From Lepidurus packardi (lineage: Eukaryota > Arthropoda > Branchiopoda > Notostraca > Triopsidae): a DNA stretch of 64,000 bases. Positions 31,972 through 43,625 of this stretch are shown piece after piece. Under the pieces are notes generated by a model that did no database searches, was not told where the DNA came from, and worked only from the letters and a program-made list of their open reading frames with translations. The translations under genes and the position numbers were made by a program. The stretch covers positions 3,968,001 to 4,032,000 of the forward strand of contig JAKZAN010000005.1 of assembly GCA_023053545.1 (NCBI GenBank), given 5' to 3'. The first letter of the stretch is position 1. Every line of letters begins with the position of its first letter.

Positions 31972-33450
31972 CAAGTGATCCTTTACTTGGTTAAACGCTG
32001 CATACCAGCAAATCCATTCCCTGGTGACAACTTACTGTGAAAGGCTTGCACCATACCGACGCCAATGTACAATTTTTTTTTTAAATAAATTTTCGTTCAT
32101 CAATTGTTGACTATTATTAGTGGAAATTTTCTGGCAATCGATATTATCGGTTTTGATAGGTGCAAAGGTTCTAAAGGTGAAAAGGTTTTACACCAAGTTT
32201 CGTTAATTTATACTGTTTAATGTTTTCAGAAAAATGAAACCAGTATATTGGAAATGAAAATTTGCCTCGAACAAACTATTTAACCAACTTACAGCAGTTT
32301 AGCTTCAGTACACTTCTGTAATGTCAAATTCCTCTATCTTTATTAGCTTGTAAATCCCTCTCCATGGTTATTAACGCCACGGAATTCCTCAGTATTCCCT
32401 AAAATACTACTCTAATCGAATTTCCAGAAATTACGCTTTGTGACTTTAATGCAATCACGATCTATAGAAATTGCAACCAGTCTGACTCGCTTTGTTCAAC
32501 ATTTCTTCAAGTGTGCCTTCTTTGCAGTCAATGGCCCTTTCCTTACTTCCTCTTTGGTTTAAAACACGAAACAATATTACAATCGCAAATAGGATACCAT
32601 AACAAATCTATGCTAAATAAATTACAATAACAGCATTATTTAAAGATCCCAGGGATTCATAAGTTGTAACATCATCCAGTCGGTTATTACAAATGTTACG
32701 CTTATAACCTCATGCATACGTTTATAACTGAACAAATTAACTATGTAACTTCTTGACTTTCTAGAAAGTACATCACAAAGAACTTCCGGCGACCTTTCAT
32801 TTCTTACATATTTGCAATGGTATATACTGAGCCTAGGATACAATAGTCCAGAGGTCAGATTTTTCCATTTAAAAAAGCTAAAACATTCATTCGTTATGAA
32901 ATTAGGCTTTTTTTAGTTTATGCCTAAAGGTAAACAGACTGAATCCAAATATTACAATATAGATACAGGTTTCGGGCGCGGTTTATACTATAATGCTATT
33001 CGTGCATTACACGAAATTACTGTAATTTTTTTATTAATTAGTAACCTTCAAAATAAATTACAATAGATAAGGCAATTAATTACCTTTTTAGTTAATTTTT
33101 TTCTAGAATACTGACATCATTTTATGACCCAATATAACAAAAGCGTAATAAATTTTAAAAAACATCGAACAACTGTTCCATCAACAAAATAATATAATGA
33201 GTGACATTAGAATTACTGACATGCGACATTAAATATCAACGTAACCAAAACAAAGCGCATCTGCAGAAAACGAAAGAAGTGGTCGGATAAGGCGTGGTGA
33301 CCTTGCTCATCTAGCTACTTGAATGCCATCCGGTTGCCAGTCTTTCGTTTCTGAGCAACTTTTCGTCAAGGTAAACTTCGTGTTGTGAGTGTTTTTTTGG
33401 ACAGAAGTGCTTGAACCCTTTGGACGCTCCAATTTTGATGCTACGCAAAG
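31972..33450. other. Intergenic between cuticle genes A and B
   Basis: AT-rich. Holds the 3' end of gene A. No further gene or element could be supported. Confidence 0.6.
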
Positions 33451-33487
33451 AGGGCGAGGCTAAGCCTACCAGGTCCCACTATAAAAG
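33451..33487 (+). promoter_or_regulatory. Promoter of cuticle gene B: GC motif and TATA box
   Basis: AGGGCGAGGCT (33451-33461) precedes TATAAAAG (33480-33487), with the start codon at 33552. The leader GCATCCGACGCTCTATTCAGCA is nearly the same as in gene A. Confidence 0.8.
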
Positions 33488-33551
33488 CCCGGTGCCACGT
33501 CTGGGATAGTATGCACTTCGCAGCATCCGACGCTCTATTCAGCAATTCAAA

Positions 33552-34391
33552 ATGAACGTATTGGTAAGAGCTTCTTTATAAGATGTGTTTATGTTTCAAT
33601 GTACTTTAACTTAAAATCTTTTACAGACTCTTCTCCCGTTGTTGGCTTGCGCCTCTGCATGGTTTGCACCTGCCACCGTGAACCCTTACGCTTACAGTGG
33701 CTTCGGTAGACAATACTCCACTGCTGCCTGGCCCGCATACTCCGCTGCTGCCTGGCCCGCATACTCTGCTAGCCAGTACCATGCTCAAGACGAGTTCGGC
33801 CAGGCTTCTTTCGGATATTCCCACCCTGGACAAGCCGCTAGCAACTACCGTGATGCTTTCGGCAACCAGGTCGGATCTTACAGCTACATTAGTCCTGAAG
33901 GCAAGCACATCAACGTCCAATACATTGCTGACTCCAACGGATTCCGTGTCCTGTCCAACGCTCTTCCTGAAGCCCCCGTTTACGACGGTGTTGCTCCCGT
34001 AGACACCAACACTGCCCCTGTTTTTGACGGTAAGGCTCCCGAGCCCGTCCAAGACACCGCTGAAGTCGTTGAGGCCAAGGCAGAATTCTTCCGTCTGTAC
34101 AAAGAAGCTGCCGATGCCGCTAAAGCTGCCCCTGAAAGCCGCAAGAAGCGAGGACTTTTCTACGCTGCTGCCCCTGCTTTTGCCAAGAGCACCATCGAAA
34201 CCTCTTATTACGAGAAGGACACCGCTGCCAAGACCCCAGCTGACACCACCAAGATCGACTTGAAGACCAAGTCCCAAGATGTCTACACCCCGGTGGCTAC
34301 CCCTTTCGCTGCCTATCCTTACTCCTACGGATACAACTATCCTTTGGCGTATTCTTACCCTTATGGCCCCGCCCTTAAGTACGTCGCTTAA
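33552..34391 (+). CDS. Cuticle protein B (chitin_bind_4, Rebers-Riddiford)
   Basis: Exons 33552-33563 and 33627-34391 give 258 aa. Very close to gene A across promoter, signal peptide (MNVLTLLPLLACASA), duplicated AAWPAYSA repeat and chitin-binding core (GSYSYISPEGKHINVQYI). Downstream are DTAEVVEAKAEFFRLYKEAA, the PESRKKRGLF site and a tail of Tyr-Pro repeats (YPYSYGYNYPLAYSYP). The high identity, including intron 1, indicates a recent tandem duplication. AATAAA follows at about 34515. Confidence 0.95.
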
Positions 34392-35483
34392 GTTTAGTCA
34401 CACGTGCCTAATACTCTTTATACAACGCTCAACATCAGCAACTCCGTCGTCTGATGACAAGATTCTGTCAATGGGATTTACAACACAAACCTTCAATGTA
34501 AAATTTTTTTTTTAAATAAAAAGCTTTTGTTCAACAATTGTTGTCCTTTTATATCGAAAGGTTACTTTTGGACCATCAAGAAGGTTAAGATCATCTGAAA
34601 GGTCAAAAGTCTGACAACCATCTTTGAAGCAGGAAATGAAATTGTTTGACCGGCCTATTCTCAATTTATGAAACAGAAAAATTTCTCCATGCTTTAAAGG
34701 AGTGAAATTTTTGTCATAATCAGTCATAAAAAATTCGCCAACAAATTCTGGATAAAAGGAGACAAAGATAATCGGTGAATTTAAAACGAGCTGTGAAAGC
34801 AGCGTAATTAGTCAAAAGGATCTTCCCGTAACTCGAATGGATTAGAGTTGATTTCCATGTATTTGCCTTACGAATTTTCCTTAATCCTGTAAATAAAAAA
34901 AGGAAAATGAGCCATAGTGATAATCATGGGTGTATTGGTGAGCAATGGTATTAATTAGCATTTGTTTAAAAAGCAACGTTTAACTTTCAAAACGAATGAC
35001 AATAATGAGCAAATGGCCTACGTTTATCGGATGTATAGCCTTACATTTTACAACTTAAGCCGTTTAGACTCGGTATTATAAATACAATCGCACAGACGTA
35101 TGCGACCTTCATTCCTTATAAGGACTTCTACGACTTCAACTTTCCATTTTATCTCATAAGATAACAGATGATAAGAAACCTGTTGATGGGCTCTAAACAC
35201 AAGTTTGGCATAATATTTTACAAGCATAGCAAATACGCTACCGGTCATACCCTTTCATCACCAAAATTACTGGATTATAGTTGAGGTTATATTGGCTATA
35301 AATTCTAGCCAATCTAGGGCGTGGACCACTTTATACATTTGAGCTCTTCACCTTGAGCCCGTACACGAATAATGACAAGGTAACTCGAAAGTAGCTTAAT
35401 GTTGCCAAACGCATCCTCAGTTTAATCTATGAACGAACCAGAATTCTTGAAGGATGTCCTCTTTTACTTTTTACGCATAATTA
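34392..35483. other. Intergenic between cuticle genes B and C
   Basis: AT-rich; 3' end of gene B, then no recognisable gene or repeat. Confidence 0.6.
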
Positions 35484-35539
35484 AGGGCGAGGCTTTGCGC
35501 TCTTCTCCAAGCGCTTACCTGATCTCCTACGTATAAAAG
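35484..35539 (+). promoter_or_regulatory. Promoter of cuticle gene C: GC motif and TATA box
   Basis: AGGGCGAGGCT (35484-35494) and TATAAAAG (35532-35539) precede the start codon at 35601. The spacing from motif to TATA is longer than in A and B. Confidence 0.75.
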
Positions 35540-35600
35540 CCACAGGATCTTCTCCAGGAAACATCACTTCAGCAACAGTTATCTTTTCTGCGAGTACAAT

Positions 35601-36388
35601 ATGAAAGCTTTTGTAAGTAGATCCATTTCTTCTGGATCGGGACTAACCCTTTTTTACATTTTCTTTAGATCTTCCTCGCCTGTTTGGCCTGTGCTTCAGC
35701 CAGTGTGTTGCAGTACGCGTATCCAACGTATGCCTACAGCGCATGGCCTGCGTACTCCGCGAACCAATACCATGCTCAAGACGAGTTTGGGCAGGCCTCT
35801 TTTGGATATTCCCACCCTGGACAAGCTGCTAGCAACTACCGCGACGCTTTCGGTAATCAAGTAGGGTCTTACAGCTATATTAACCCTGAAGGCAAGCAAG
35901 TTATCGTCCAATACGTCGCTGACTCCAACGGATTTCGCGTCTTGTCCAACGATCTTCCGGAAGCGCCCATTTACGATGGCGTTGCTCCCGTTGACAATGG
36001 TGTGGCTCCCATCGACACCGGGGTTGCCCCCATTGACACCGGCGTTGCCCCCGAGCCTGTCCAGGACACCGCTGAAGTCGCTGAGGCCAAGGCGGAGTTC
36101 TTCCGTCTTTACAAAGAAGCCGCTGAAGCCGCTGAAGCCGCTAAAGCTGCCCCTGAAAGCCGCAAGAAGCGCGGACTTTTCTACGCTACTCCCCTTGCTA
36201 TTCCGGCCTTCGCAAAGTCGACCATTGAAACCTCTTACTTGGAACAGGATACTAAAGCAAAAACACCAGCTGCTACCACCAAACTCGAACTGAAGACCAA
36301 GCAACAAGACATCCTGACTCCTCTTGCCTTTCCATACCATCTTGGATACCCCTTCGCTTACCCCTTCCTTACGAAAATTCAGTCCTAG
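35601..36388 (+). CDS. Cuticle protein C (chitin_bind_4, Rebers-Riddiford)
   Basis: Exons 35601-35612 (MKAF) and 35669-36388 give 243 aa. Signal peptide MKAFIFLACLACASA. The chitin-binding core (FGYSHPGQAASNYRDAFGNQ, GSYSYINPEGKQVIVQYVAD) is conserved. More diverged than A and B: it has a single AWPAYSA unit, a short VAP(V/I)D(N/T)G tandem repeat (about residues 106-130), an expanded EAAEAAEAAKAA helix and a shorter tail. The SRKKRGLFYA site is retained. Same strand and layout as A and B, so an older member of the tandem array. Confidence 0.95.
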
Positions 36389-37108
36389 ACATCTTCCATG
36401 AGAACACATGTGGGCATAATCTCGGACCTTATCTGTGTAACATTTTGTACCAATTTTTGTAAATTTGCATCATAGCCAGTGTATGTTGTTGGTATGTTTC
36501 TAAATACATTACTCAAGCTTTAAGAAACAGATCTAGATTTCTCTAGTTTAGTTTCTTAGCCGTTTGTAGGTTACAATTATAACAAAGCTGTGGTAAAAGG
36601 TTAAGCTTAATTATTCATATCAAAACGTGGACTACGAGTCCAAGTAAATGTACGGTAGCGAAGTTGTTCGTAATACACCTGAAGATAAGCAGTATTACTT
36701 TTACGACACTAGGTTAATTTTATACTCTTGCTGTGAAGCACTGTCATCGAATTATAACGCTTCTGTAAATATCAAACTCCTCTCAAGACACAAAAAAGTT
36801 AACATACGAAAGGTTGGTTACAATCGAGCGAGCCTTGCGACAACTGTTGTCGCTGAAGCAAGCTCACTTTCCATATTGCATACAAACAGCACACATGCGC
36901 GTGTGGTATCTAACACACTAGACGGTGGATTCAGCCAAACCAAATAAAGGTTTTTCGATTCCAATCTTCAACTCGAGTGACACGTTGTTTGTCATTCTTT
37001 TTCCGAAGAACGTTTTGAAATAATATAACACATACAGTGTAACTTTTATCTCCGGGTCCTGAAACTGGAGACCTGTTGGATTAGTTTTCTGAGTGAAGGA
37101 GTGCCCAG
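36389..37108. other. Intergenic
   Basis: 3' flank of cuticle gene C, then AT-rich sequence without a supported gene. Confidence 0.6.
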
Positions 37109-37320
37109 GTAGCACACTACGGTCGAAAAATGGTTGAAATAACGTCGCCGACTTTGACAGTTGTTGTCACTCTGCGACGTCAATATCATTTGAAAATTGA
37201 CCTTCCCGTTTCCCGGACGTCAAATTTGACTGCCAACACTGACGTCGCTTCCACGTTGAGGCGACGTCGCAAAGAGCCAACTTTCTGCGACCCGGTTAGG
37301 TAAAATACCTGGTCCTGGGA
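37108..37320. mobile_element. GACGTC-rich MITE candidate
   Basis: About 210 bp that is more GC-rich than its surroundings, with at least four (T/G)GACGTC/GCGACGTC phrases. The ends are imperfect inverted repeats: CCCAGGTAGCACACTACGG on the left against CCAGGTATTTTACCTAACCGG (split: CCAGGTATTT then CCGG) read from the right. No clear target duplication. Classified from composition and ends only. Confidence 0.5.
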
Positions 37321-39370
37321 GGATTTCTATTTGGTGACTCCAGACTCATACTTAAAGCCGATGTTTTCTAAAATGGACATTCTTTAATAAAATATATGTT
37401 GAACTGCTGTTAAAATTTAAGAGGAATACTTTAGAAGAATTCTCATGGTCGCCCTTGCGTATCCTTTTGTTTCGGTGGAGTCATGCGTAACAATTGACCA
37501 TTAAACCTTGTACAAGTTGTAATTAATACGTGACATAAAACTAAGTCTGTTCCGCTTATTTTCATTGCATATATATAATAACAAGACAACAGACGAGCTG
37601 TCAACTAGGCTATACAAGAAGGATGGCTGAAACGTCCGATATTTTTGTCTACCTGAGTAGGTTGCGCAGGATGTTCACGGTAGATGAATGTGCGGTAGAT
37701 GGATGTATACCGTACACGGTAGACGGCAATGACGTTAGTTCAAATTGACATGAATCGGGATTTGAAGAACAAACAGGAGCAAGAGCTTGTGACACAAGGT
37801 AAGGGAAGTAATTACTCATAACTTTAACTGCCATATCGCAATACTTGCAGTACTTAACTTCTAAAATTCGTTGCAGTGTATTGTTTACAACTAACTGAAC
37901 GTTATCTTCCTTTGGACATAAAAATACAATTCAGGGAGGTAGTTTTTTTTGTTACTTAAGAAAAATACAGCAAAGCGTTAAGTTTTACGCAACTTAAACA
38001 CAACGTATTCAAAGTTGTTCTTCTTACCAATTAGAAAACATGGCGAAACGTACATTGAAGGAAGACGTTGGCCGACGACAACTCTTAAGGAGTATGGCAG
38101 CGGAAGTGGACAGCGAATTTTCCAAAACAACGGGCAGTTGGGAAATGCAATCGTCAATGAACTTAAGCCTTCGTTTGAATAGTTATTGCATCAAGGTGGA
38201 AGGCACTCGTCACGTGGACCATCGACAGTGCCTTGTTTACAAACCGTGACAAGTCTTAAGCTTGCTTGCGGGCAGGATTGTGCCACCTTATCTGACAGCT
38301 ACTTCCCACATACCGAGGATGCCAACGCGGAGGTATTTGTTGAGCTCGAATTCGAACATAGTGAAGTAGATGACGATGATTCGGACGAGTAGTATAGTGA
38401 ACTTTGCTATAGAAAGTTTTGGGATAAACTCCTGACTTAATATGATAAGAAAAATTCTGATTTAAGTGCTCATGGGGCGATCTGTCCCCAAAAACCAATA
38501 CTTCTGTTGCTTGGGATATTTTTTTTACGGAATTTTCCCGATAATCTTTAACTCCCTGTATAGACATTCCGGCATTCTAGAATTATGTGCTCAACTTTTT
38601 GCTCTTTCTGGGTTAGCTGGCATGAATTTCGGCTTCCCTCTAATGGATGTTGGGTTCCCGAGTTTTGTCCTCTCTGTGGTGCTTCTAAACGCATTAGCTC
38701 TGGAGCCGTGAGAAGACAAGTCGTGGAAAGAACGACTCCTTGGGTTGACTCTTCGAGTCGGCAAAGTTTTAGCCGGTGAAACACTGCACTATATAGGCCT
38801 ACTGTCGCGGTTCGCCTTTCCCAAATGCTGTATTTCCTTTACTGTCCAAAACTGGACTCCCTTTTCTTTACATTTGCTTGTCTTTTTATACCACTTGGCG
38901 ACCTTTAAACCACTCTAACTGCCCCTTCCCTTTTGTCTTTCCCTAACTAACTACTGAATTGCCTCTCCCCTTGACCTTTTATCCCCCTTCACTAGCCTCG
39001 GTCTGTCGCCCTCTCCGCAATCACCTTGCCATACCACATTGAGTCCCCAAAGACGACGCTTCGAGGAAAGCAGCCAAGGAGCCGGGGGAGCAACAAGGTT
39101 CAAAACGGATACGGAATGCCACAATACGATACAGCGCATGAAAAAAAACTTCAACTGGGAAGTTCAACCTTCACTTTGTCGTCATTTTCATGGTTTCCAT
39201 TTTAAGTCGCGCAAAATTTTAAAGTTTTAAAAATTTCCTTCGAAGTAAGAAATATTTTTCACGGTAAATATTATTATTATTCATTCATTTGATTCTAAAT
39301 TATGGCTTTTAAAGTGGTTAAATTGATTATGGGTGGCAAAATGAATGGACCCATAGTGGTGCCAAAAAAT
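37321..39370. other. Intergenic with weak open frames
   Basis: Short GGTAGA repeats occur at 37679-37725. Two overlapping open frames at 38040-38392 (one ending in an acidic VDDDDSDE tail) might be a small gene or relic, but no splice model or family supports it. A retroelement scrap lies at 38548-38784. Confidence 0.5.
38548..38784 (-). mobile_element. Possible non-LTR retroelement 3' scrap
   Basis: A minus-strand frame contains CQLTQKEQKVEHIILEC, resembling the C-terminal zinc-binding motif (C..C....T.EH.L..C) found after the reverse transcriptase of many arthropod non-LTR elements. No other domain is preserved. Confidence 0.4.
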
Positions 39371-39377
39371 TAGATTT

Positions 39378-40149
39378 ATGATTCGAGATGCTACTATCCC
39401 AAGTTTCAATACAAAAGACTTGAAATTGCTGTTACCGCGGGAGAAACTCCACAGTTCAATTGGCCGAATTATGCGTTTCGCCTTGTTTCTACACACGGTG
39501 AGCCATTCGAAGCCTTCCCCGTAAGTTACTAAGTTTATTTGTTTGAATTTTAGACACCTATCCAGTTGCTGCAGCGAAAGTGCAGACTGGAAAAAGGTAA
39601 GCGAATCAAGTATAACAAACGTGCCTATACGCCTAGCGAGGCCGAAGATTTAGCGAGTATTCCACTTCATTCAGGTAGATACTCAATTTTGAAATATCAA
39701 TAGCTTTTAAAATGAAGCTCATGAATCAATTTATACTTATGTAATTTTCATTACAGAGCTACTGCTGTCTTTTTTTAACCTTTTGCAAACAAACGCCAAG
39801 CCGGAGAAACGAGCTAGTCGTGGTTGGGAGCATCCATTGATCGTTATATCGTCGGGGGCAGTGGCCAAAGCAGGCCGATATAACCTTAGGGTTCCCGTTT
39901 TACCTTTTAAAACGTCAGCTGTTTTTTTTTATATTGGACGGAATAGTAAAAGGAAACATAATCTGTCAATCATTGTAAGCCATGTTTTTTTAAAAAGAAT
40001 TTATTAAAATTTTTTACACAAAGCAGTCCCCATCCATCCCACAAGGCAAAGTAAATGGTGTTTTAGTTCCAAGGCTTCACCGTTCGTATCCTAGACGGGC
40101 ACATTTTTATGGACAATGGACGTACGCAAGAATGTTTGGGACTTGGTAA
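39378..40149 (+). CDS. Unrecognised 193-aa basic protein
   Basis: Four exons (39378-39497, 39554-39674, 39757-39974, 40027-40149) with consensus splice sites join in phase to 193 aa. That gives confidence that this is a gene even though I do not recognise it. It begins MIRDATIPSFNTKDLKLLLP, has a Lys/Arg-rich middle (RLEKGKRIKYNKRAYTPSEA), a hydrophobic LLLSFFNLLQ helix, and a C-terminus rich in Arg, Tyr and Trp (RSYPRRAHFYGQWTYARMF). No signal peptide and no zinc motif. Only 47 bp separate its stop from the next start codon, so the two genes may share a transcript or the next gene's leader may overlap this one. Confidence 0.6.
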
Positions 40150-40196
40150 ACGAAAAGGACTGTAAGTGTGATGTCTGGTTTACAGTCCGAAAGCTC

Positions 40197-41724
40197 ATGT
40201 ATTGGAGCAGCTTAGCATTAGTAAAAGACGCATATGAGCTAAGAAAAATCGTCCATGTTTTACCCCCACGTATTTTGTTTCATTTGGCCAGCACAGCTTA
40301 CCTTGCAGGTAAGGGTGTAAGGGTGGTCTCGCACGCAAGACGCAAGGTCACATTTACATTTCACGTGATGGTAAATTTTTGCCTTTATTTATTTGTGTAG
40401 GACGATTTCAGGCTCTGAAGATACTAGTTAGTCACTGGCCGTACTCTACCTTAAACTTTGCAGATCTTGCTCCTAATGTATGTTCACAATGCAGAAAAGA
40501 AAAATCAGACGTAAAGCGTTCACATTCCATCATGCTAGCTGATATTCTTTCTGGTCAGTTTACGGATATTGCTCTGAGATCTCTGCAAAGTGGGCAAACA
40601 TCCTCTTCTTTGAGAAATCTTAATCTTCAAGAACTTCCTCCAAGTAAGATTCCCAACATAGGGTAAACCGACTCTTTTAATATGTATATATAACGCTCCT
40701 CGTACCTCTCTAGTTCAATCTAGAACACTTATCCGATTATGCGAATCCATTACTTCGAAACTTGGGGATGGGAAGAATACAAGGCTACCTCTTGAAGAAA
40801 CTTGTAAGTTTTTTTGTTTTGTTTTTAATATAATAACTTGAAAAAGTTAATGTATAGCTAATATTTGTTGCAGTTACTCTGGCTGTTAATGTCGAACCTG
40901 GCTCAACGGAGAAAGAAATACTTGCTTTGGAAGCGGCTATGAATTGTTGCGGTGGCTCAGACGCCAGGTTTCGGCTTGAGATTAATGGCTGTAAAGCACA
41001 AGGATTTAGTACATACCAACTGTCTCGCTTGCTGAACGCCTTGCCTAAAGTAAGAAGCCCCCTGCCTAGCCTCGAACAAAGGCTTACTACTTTTTTCTAG
41101 TCCTTGATTCATCTTGATCTGGACTATAACAGGTTGGAACGACAAGGGGTGACTGCTCTATCTGAAACTTTGTCCAATTTTCGCTGCTTGAGGAGTCTTA
41201 GCCTCGCTTATAATAATCTGCAATTATTTGACGACGTCACGTGGGCTGGAAGGTTTGGGAGTCTTCTGGCCTCATTTCACCAGCTACAAGGCTTGAACTT
41301 GTCTTATAGCCCGCTTCGAGGTAATCTAATGTTACTTTCTTACTATAGAACTTATGGCGGAAATTTTTGGTAGGAGTACTGGGCTCAGTTTTGAGTAAGT
41401 TGCAAACCCCCTTGACGGCTCTTAGTTTGGTCGGCTGTAAGTTGTCCAGCTTTGACATACATAATTTAAGGAATTCACCACACGCGGCTTCCTTGAAGTA
41501 TTTAGATCTCAGTGGCAACAACTTGCGTGAAAGCTTCTCTACCTTAATAACGCTAATAGAAATCATGAGTCCTAACGTAAGGCAAACCAGACTACTGCTA
41601 GCGCGCGTGAAGATCTAAAATCGTCTCTATCTAGTTGCGGAGTCTGGGAGTTCGGGATTGTTCGTTTATTCCAGATGATTGTCAAACAATTGTTTCCGTG
41701 CTTGGCCGAGTACCTGAGCTTTGA
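40197..41724 (+). CDS. LRRC14/PRAME-type leucine-rich repeat protein
   Basis: Seven exons (40197-40308, 40401-40643, 40714-40803, 40874-41049, 41101-41320, 41374-41576, 41635-41724) join in phase to 377 aa. It matches LRRC14 throughout: the N-terminal LKILVSHWPYSTLNF segment (LRELVHTWPFPLLSF in human) and LRRs such as LIHLDLDYNRL and LRSLSLAYNNL. The signature SPHAASLKYLDLSGNNL aligns with human SPHAAHLKKLDLSGNDL. Human LRRC14 is 493 aa and acts as a Cullin-2 substrate receptor and NF-kB modulator. This copy stops after VLGRVPEL, so the final repeats are missing. Either the gene is naturally short, or a terminal exon has been lost or missed. AATAAA at about 41762. Confidence 0.8.
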
Positions 41725-42233
41725 TATACGTATATTGTTATCTTCTGATTTATTTGGTTTTAATAAAGCTTTGAAATTCTGAAATTATGTGTACAGGATT
41801 GACTCAGGATTGTGCAAAGATAAGTGGTTAGATACAGTCTCTGTAAGCCAAAACGAACGCGGATGTGGTTGACTTGCGGTCCAGCCAGTGTAACATCAAG
41901 AGGAAATTGACTTCCGTATGATTTGAAATCGACTGAAAAATGCGTAGCTAAATTTTATTCAGTGTACAAGAAGAGGTGTAAAGCCACGTCTATTCCTTGT
42001 CGCCTGTTCCCAACTACTTCAAGGTCGAAGCTCTTATCTTCATTACACACATTCCCCCAAGAAAGCGCTCCAGAAGAAGACGGAGATTAAGAAACGCAAA
42101 ACACTTTGCCAAAGAAAGCGAATGTGAGCTACAAGGACAAGACGATCGTATTTTTCAAAGTCGTGTTGTATCATATACAGTGCATCTGAGATAAAGAGAA
42201 TCTGTTCAACTCGTTGGCAGATAAATTTTAAAG
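41725..42233. other. Intergenic
   Basis: 3' flank of the LRRC14-like gene and upstream region of the NLR pseudogene. Nothing else seen. Confidence 0.6.
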
Positions 42234-43625
42234 ATGGATTCTTGTCGTGATTTTGATTCCGATTCTTCAAGTGAAGACGAGTCTCGTGAAACAAAACAAA
42301 ACGTAGAAGAGTGGAGTCAATAGCTACACGGACAAGATTTTTATTCAAGGTAGCCCCGGTTTCGGCAAGACCATCACTCATCACTTTTCATTTTCACTCA
42401 TCACTTTTAAGCTTTATGAAGACTGGGTCCAAGCAGCCGATTATGTAAAGCATTTTTATTCAATTAAGGCACATTTCAGTTAAGTGCATTCAAAAGAAGC
42501 AGTTTTTTCTTCAGAGTAAAACAGCGTTCTTTCGTTGCAGAAAGATAGTTTTCGGGAGTATATTAATCATGCTTTAATTCCTCAACAAAAGCGAAATCAA
42601 ACCGACAAGTATTGGAAAGCTCTTGTGCAATTCCAGAACCAGACACTTTTCGTCCTTGACGGCTATGAGGAGCTTGCGGAAAACTTGAAACCTGAGTTAG
42701 AATAGTTAATGTCAGGAACCCTTTTTGGTCAGGTGTTAAGATAGAGAGAACAAAAGGTGCCAAGTTCACAACTCGCAATCTTTCTCGCAAGTCACATATT
42801 CCGGTTTTACATTCCAATCCACTGTGGTCCTGATGTCGCGTTTTTTTTACCCATACAAGCTGAAATGATCTCTTGTAGTACGAACACATTTTATTGTGAA
42901 GAGGTTTGGCAAAGGAGATATCGTCTCTTTTGCCTCTAAAATACTACTCGAATCTCTGGGCCACAAGTTCTATTCCAGCATTGCGGACAATGGCGTGTTC
43001 TGGGAACTAGCGCGGTGTCCATTGTCGTGCATTATGCTGTGTCTGGTTTTCCAGGACAAGCAAGGGACTTTGCTTACTAGCTCTACGCTTCTCTACATTC
43101 ACATAATAATAACGCAAATTAAACGGGCCGCCAAGCGTGATGGGTTAGGTGCAAAAAAGGCGGAAGAGTACGAAGAAGAAAACGAGTGCAGTGTGGTATT
43201 CGGGCAATAGAACACCTTATTGCAACGTTTAGGACAGCTTGATTGATCTTGCCATCCTCCATAAAGAACGTGAATCAGATTTCCAATCAGGAAGTACCTC
43301 GGTCTGTTACGTGCTGGCCCACAGGACATGTCGGGTGTTTCCGTGGAAAGCTTCATCTTACACCTTGGCCCAGCTTCGTTTTTAACCAAAGGCCACTAAG
43401 CTTCATCTAACTAAATTGAAACTGGGTTTCCACAAAACTGCTTCATCGTTAGTCGAGGAGTTACACCAGATTGATTTTGTCCGGTTGGTACAATTGCTAG
43501 CTCGGCATATAACCGTTTGCAAACTGAAAGGACTAACTTTGTTTGACGATGCACCAATAAGCGACAAAGATTTGTTCGCCACCTTTTTAGCCGAATTGCA
43601 AGGGGTTCGTAACTCCGTTGGTAGG
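42234..43625 (+). pseudogene. Decayed NACHT-LRR (NLR-like) paralogue
   Basis: Aligns segment by segment with the intact gene at 44769-48680. The start reads MDSCRDFDSDSSSEDES, then the frame is lost after a TAG. The exon 2 equivalent is missing. The P-loop GSPGFGKT (near 42351) is followed by a 20-bp local duplication. The donor after the P-loop exon has changed from GTAAGT to TTAAGT. The Walker B exon keeps LFVLDGYEEL but has a TAG at 42703-42705. The following exon is open in pieces (WELARCPLSCIMLCLVF) and ends early at 43207, after which only scraps remain. Confidence 0.9.

Noticed and set aside
31198-36409. Gly/Ser/Val-rich minus-strand open frames over the cuticle genes
   Set aside because: Antisense shadows of GCx/GTx-rich cuticle codons; the plus-strand frames carry the chitin-binding consensus.
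38040-38392. Two overlapping open frames of 68-69 aa with an acidic tail
   Set aside because: Frames overlap with an internal stop, no convincing splice sites and no recognised family; left as intergenic.
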